DNA of 64,000 bases from Apostichopus japonicus (taxonomy: Eukaryota > Echinodermata > Holothuroidea > Aspidochirotida > Stichopodidae), in contig NC_092573.1 of the NCBI RefSeq assembly GCF_037975245.1, positions 3,526,001 to 3,590,000 of the forward strand. The letters are read 5' to 3'. The translations under genes and the position numbers were made by a program. A model generated the notes under the pieces. It did not search any database, was not told the DNA's origin, and worked only from the letters and a program-made list of their open reading frames with translations. Shown in pieces: positions 61,694 through 64,000 of this stretch; within the stretch, counting starts at the first letter, position 1; every line of letters starts with the position of its first letter.

Positions 61694-64000
61694 GAGGCTC
61701 TGTTTTTGAGATCTTCATTACAATTCGTAATTGGAAATCATTAGGCATGTGTTAGTACATGCTCATCGGTGATACATAATTTATTTGAATATTCCAAGCG
61801 AATCGCTCTTGATACGCCCCTGAAGCCTCTCGGCATGGTCAACAAGAGTTTTCCCTTCAAAATGTGAATGCGAGGGGCCGACTGACCCGTGGAAATAACA
61901 TATCAGTATACTTTAACATAACAGAGCAGGTTGTGAATAATTTATTTCAGACGAATTTGCCGTCCTCGTGAGTGGAGTGTACTAGGTAAGTATAGAAACG
62001 AGGGTTTCATTCCCGTATCTACTCCTCAAGTGCGGTAAGTGAGAACTTCAGCGAATTATCGGATTAGCGTGAATGAGCCAAGGTTAACTTAAACGACCAA
62101 ATCTTTCATTTGTACAAGTATCCTTAGTACTGGTATCCATTACATAATGAGGTAGACACGATGGCACTTGTAGGTCTCCATTAAGTATGCAAATGTCCAA
62201 GCAAGCCCCTTTTGACGTCATGGATGGAATGAAAAGTAAATCTGGGTATTCAATCTGCAAGTTTTAAGTGTCCCTAACAAGTAGGCCTAAGAAATTGTTT
62301 TCTTTCTTTAAGTTAGCCATTATAACGAGGAGAGCAAAGGACGTTGCCCTCCTATGCAACTGGATCAAAGTAAAGACAGTTAGGCAATCGAGGTTAACCA
62401 CGGTATCAACATTGTCAATTATAAACGGATAGCGTTTTTTGACCTCAGACTAAGATTGAATGGAATGCTACAGAAATTATGTCTTTATGTTATTAATATG
62501 TGCATGTATGAGGAGATTCAAACGTTTGTAACATTGAATAAAAGTGTATAAATATAAAATCAGGATGGCCACAGAAAATGATAAACACCCTTTGATCATA
62601 TTCCACGAATATAAGAAGAAAAAACCCTTAAATTTACAGCGTTTTCATTTAAGTGTATCAAATTGAAAAATTACGCTGGTAGGCCTGTAGTAAGCATGAA
62701 TAGATCCCTATTCAGGTAAAATGAATAGGTAACAACGACATGAACAGCTCAGGGTTAGGTCAGCCTAAGAGATACCACCGAAGCCTATACATCTTACAAT
62801 GTTAAGTTTCTCGCACAACCGGTACACTACATTATTAACTCGATAAACGATTCACGGGATGATTAACAGAGGGAGAAAGTGAGAAAGCGAGAGAGAGAGG
62901 TTTTCAATACTTGAGAGCTCAGCGTGTATGTCGTCACATTTCATGAAGCTCACTCACCGTATGAGTGTAGGCTAACCGTTTCAAGTCAGCCTAACATATC
63001 GCATAGGTATACAATATGGCATGTTACAATATTGTGGTATATGATCACTTCACTCGTCGCTGTTAACTCAGTATTGCTTGATGATGCCAGCTTATCACAT
63101 ATTTGCTACATATGGTGCCTCACTCTGGAACGTTGACAGTAAAAGGTCAAATAGCAGTCATGTATGAAATATAAATTCAAGTAACTAAGTCGCACATTTG
63201 GTTTATGACTATATGGTATACTATCGTCTCTTCAGCTGTATATTATCTATCTTTATCATTCTATACACTTCATTCATACAGAGTTTTGAATATATTTATA
63301 GTCACGCCTTTGGCAATTTTCTTTCCTTTTTTATTTGTTTGTTTGTTATTACGTTTATTTTGTTTAATGCACCGTCTCATTTATCTTCTCGATGTTTTCA
63401 TCAACAGTTTGACTTTTGTGGTGGCAGTTGTCAATGCCAAACAATCATCAAACTTCTTCTCGTAGCTGTAGAGGGGCAATTGTAAATATAACCCATTTTC
63501 TACGTATAAACCCATAGGTAATAATCATGATACTATATTATATTACAGTTCATAAGGGTATCATGGGAGGCAAGGATTAGCATAGATGAAAACTAAAGCG
63601 TATATAGGCCTACGTGAGGAGATTGCCGAACGAAGAAGCTGACAGATCATTTGGTTGTGTGTATAGCATTACAAATTCATGCGAAATTTTAATGCACAGT
63701 TTCATGCGAAATTTTACGTATTTTGTCTTAACCAAGCCGGCAAGGTACATTTTCACAGGTAACTAGCTTTCGTATTTGACAGCTTTTAGACCAAACAATT
63801 CTATGAAAATTAATTTCATTTTTTATTATTAGTCTCCATATATGGTACATATAGAAAAGAAGCAGAGGATAAGTTACAAAGTGAGCCCTCTCAAACAGCT
63901 GCAAAAACACTGTTCACTTGGTACATATTATCCTAAGATACTCTAATAATATCGTTGCGGTGAGGCGTGGTCCGGGCCCTAAACAGCTAGTAAGGGAGAG
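61694..64000. other. Upstream non-coding DNA
   Basis: A CRE octamer (62213-62220) lies 18 bp from an ATGCAAAT octamer (62187-62194). A hydrophobic open frame at 63205-63465 (plus strand) has no family signature. A 16-bp phrase TTCATGCGAAATTTTA is directly repeated near 63677 and 63702. Confidence 0.45.

Noticed and set aside
63205-63465. Hydrophobic 86-codon frame that might be a receptor fragment
   Set aside because: T-rich DNA gives hydrophobic frames by chance, and no receptor motif is present.

Overview
The window is animal nuclear DNA: AT-rich (roughly one third G+C by eye), dominated by non-coding sequence, microsatellites and minisatellites, with coding sequence only in short exons bounded by GT/AG splice sites. 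Repeated TAGGCCTA and TGACGTCA palindromes, long CCAT and GAT microsatellites and the gene content suggest a marine invertebrate. An echinoderm such as a sea cucumber is my guess, not something the sequence proves.

One gene is recognised with confidence. It lies on the minus strand and is a small-conductance calcium-activated potassium channel (SK, KCNN family). Four consecutive exons can be placed to the base, in transcript order: 35641-35546 (segment S2), 25130-24712 (S3, S3-S4 loop, S4, S4-S5 linker, S5), 14484-14349 (pore helix, GYGD filter, first part of S6) and 6728-6618 (rest of S6 and start of the calmodulin-binding domain). They total 762 bp, or 254 codons, with matching splice phases (0, 2, 0) and introns of 10,415, 10,227 and 7,620 bp. 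The exon with the N-terminus and S1 and the exons for the rest of the calmodulin-binding domain and C-terminus were not found. They are probably outside the window, or, for the N-terminal exon, hidden in the 28 kb upstream.

Layout from left to right: 1-6617 is the intron after the calmodulin-binding exon, with a ~180-bp satellite at the left edge and a 35-bp degenerate repeat near 4.7 kb. 6729-14348 is the next intron, with a 192-bp (ATC)n array, a 239-bp (TA)n array and a possible coding or transposon remnant at 9.14-9.35 kb. 14485-24711 is an intron ending in a 545-bp GAT array close to the S3-S5 exon. 25131-35545 is an intron with a 2-kb 28-bp minisatellite and a CCAT array. 35642-64000 is upstream intron or flank, with a 15-bp tandem repeat, two palindromes built around TA arrays, a diverged 350-bp-spaced duplication, and a promoter-like cluster near 46.1 kb.

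The most interesting signals are: complementary (AUC)n and (GAU)n tracts in the introns flanking the pore exon, which could pair in the pre-mRNA; an arginine-to-threonine change in the S6 segment at a position known to control SK rectification; thirteen perfect CRE octamers where fewer than one is expected by base composition; and inverted duplications nucleated at TA repeats. I did not find an undescribed multi-gene system.
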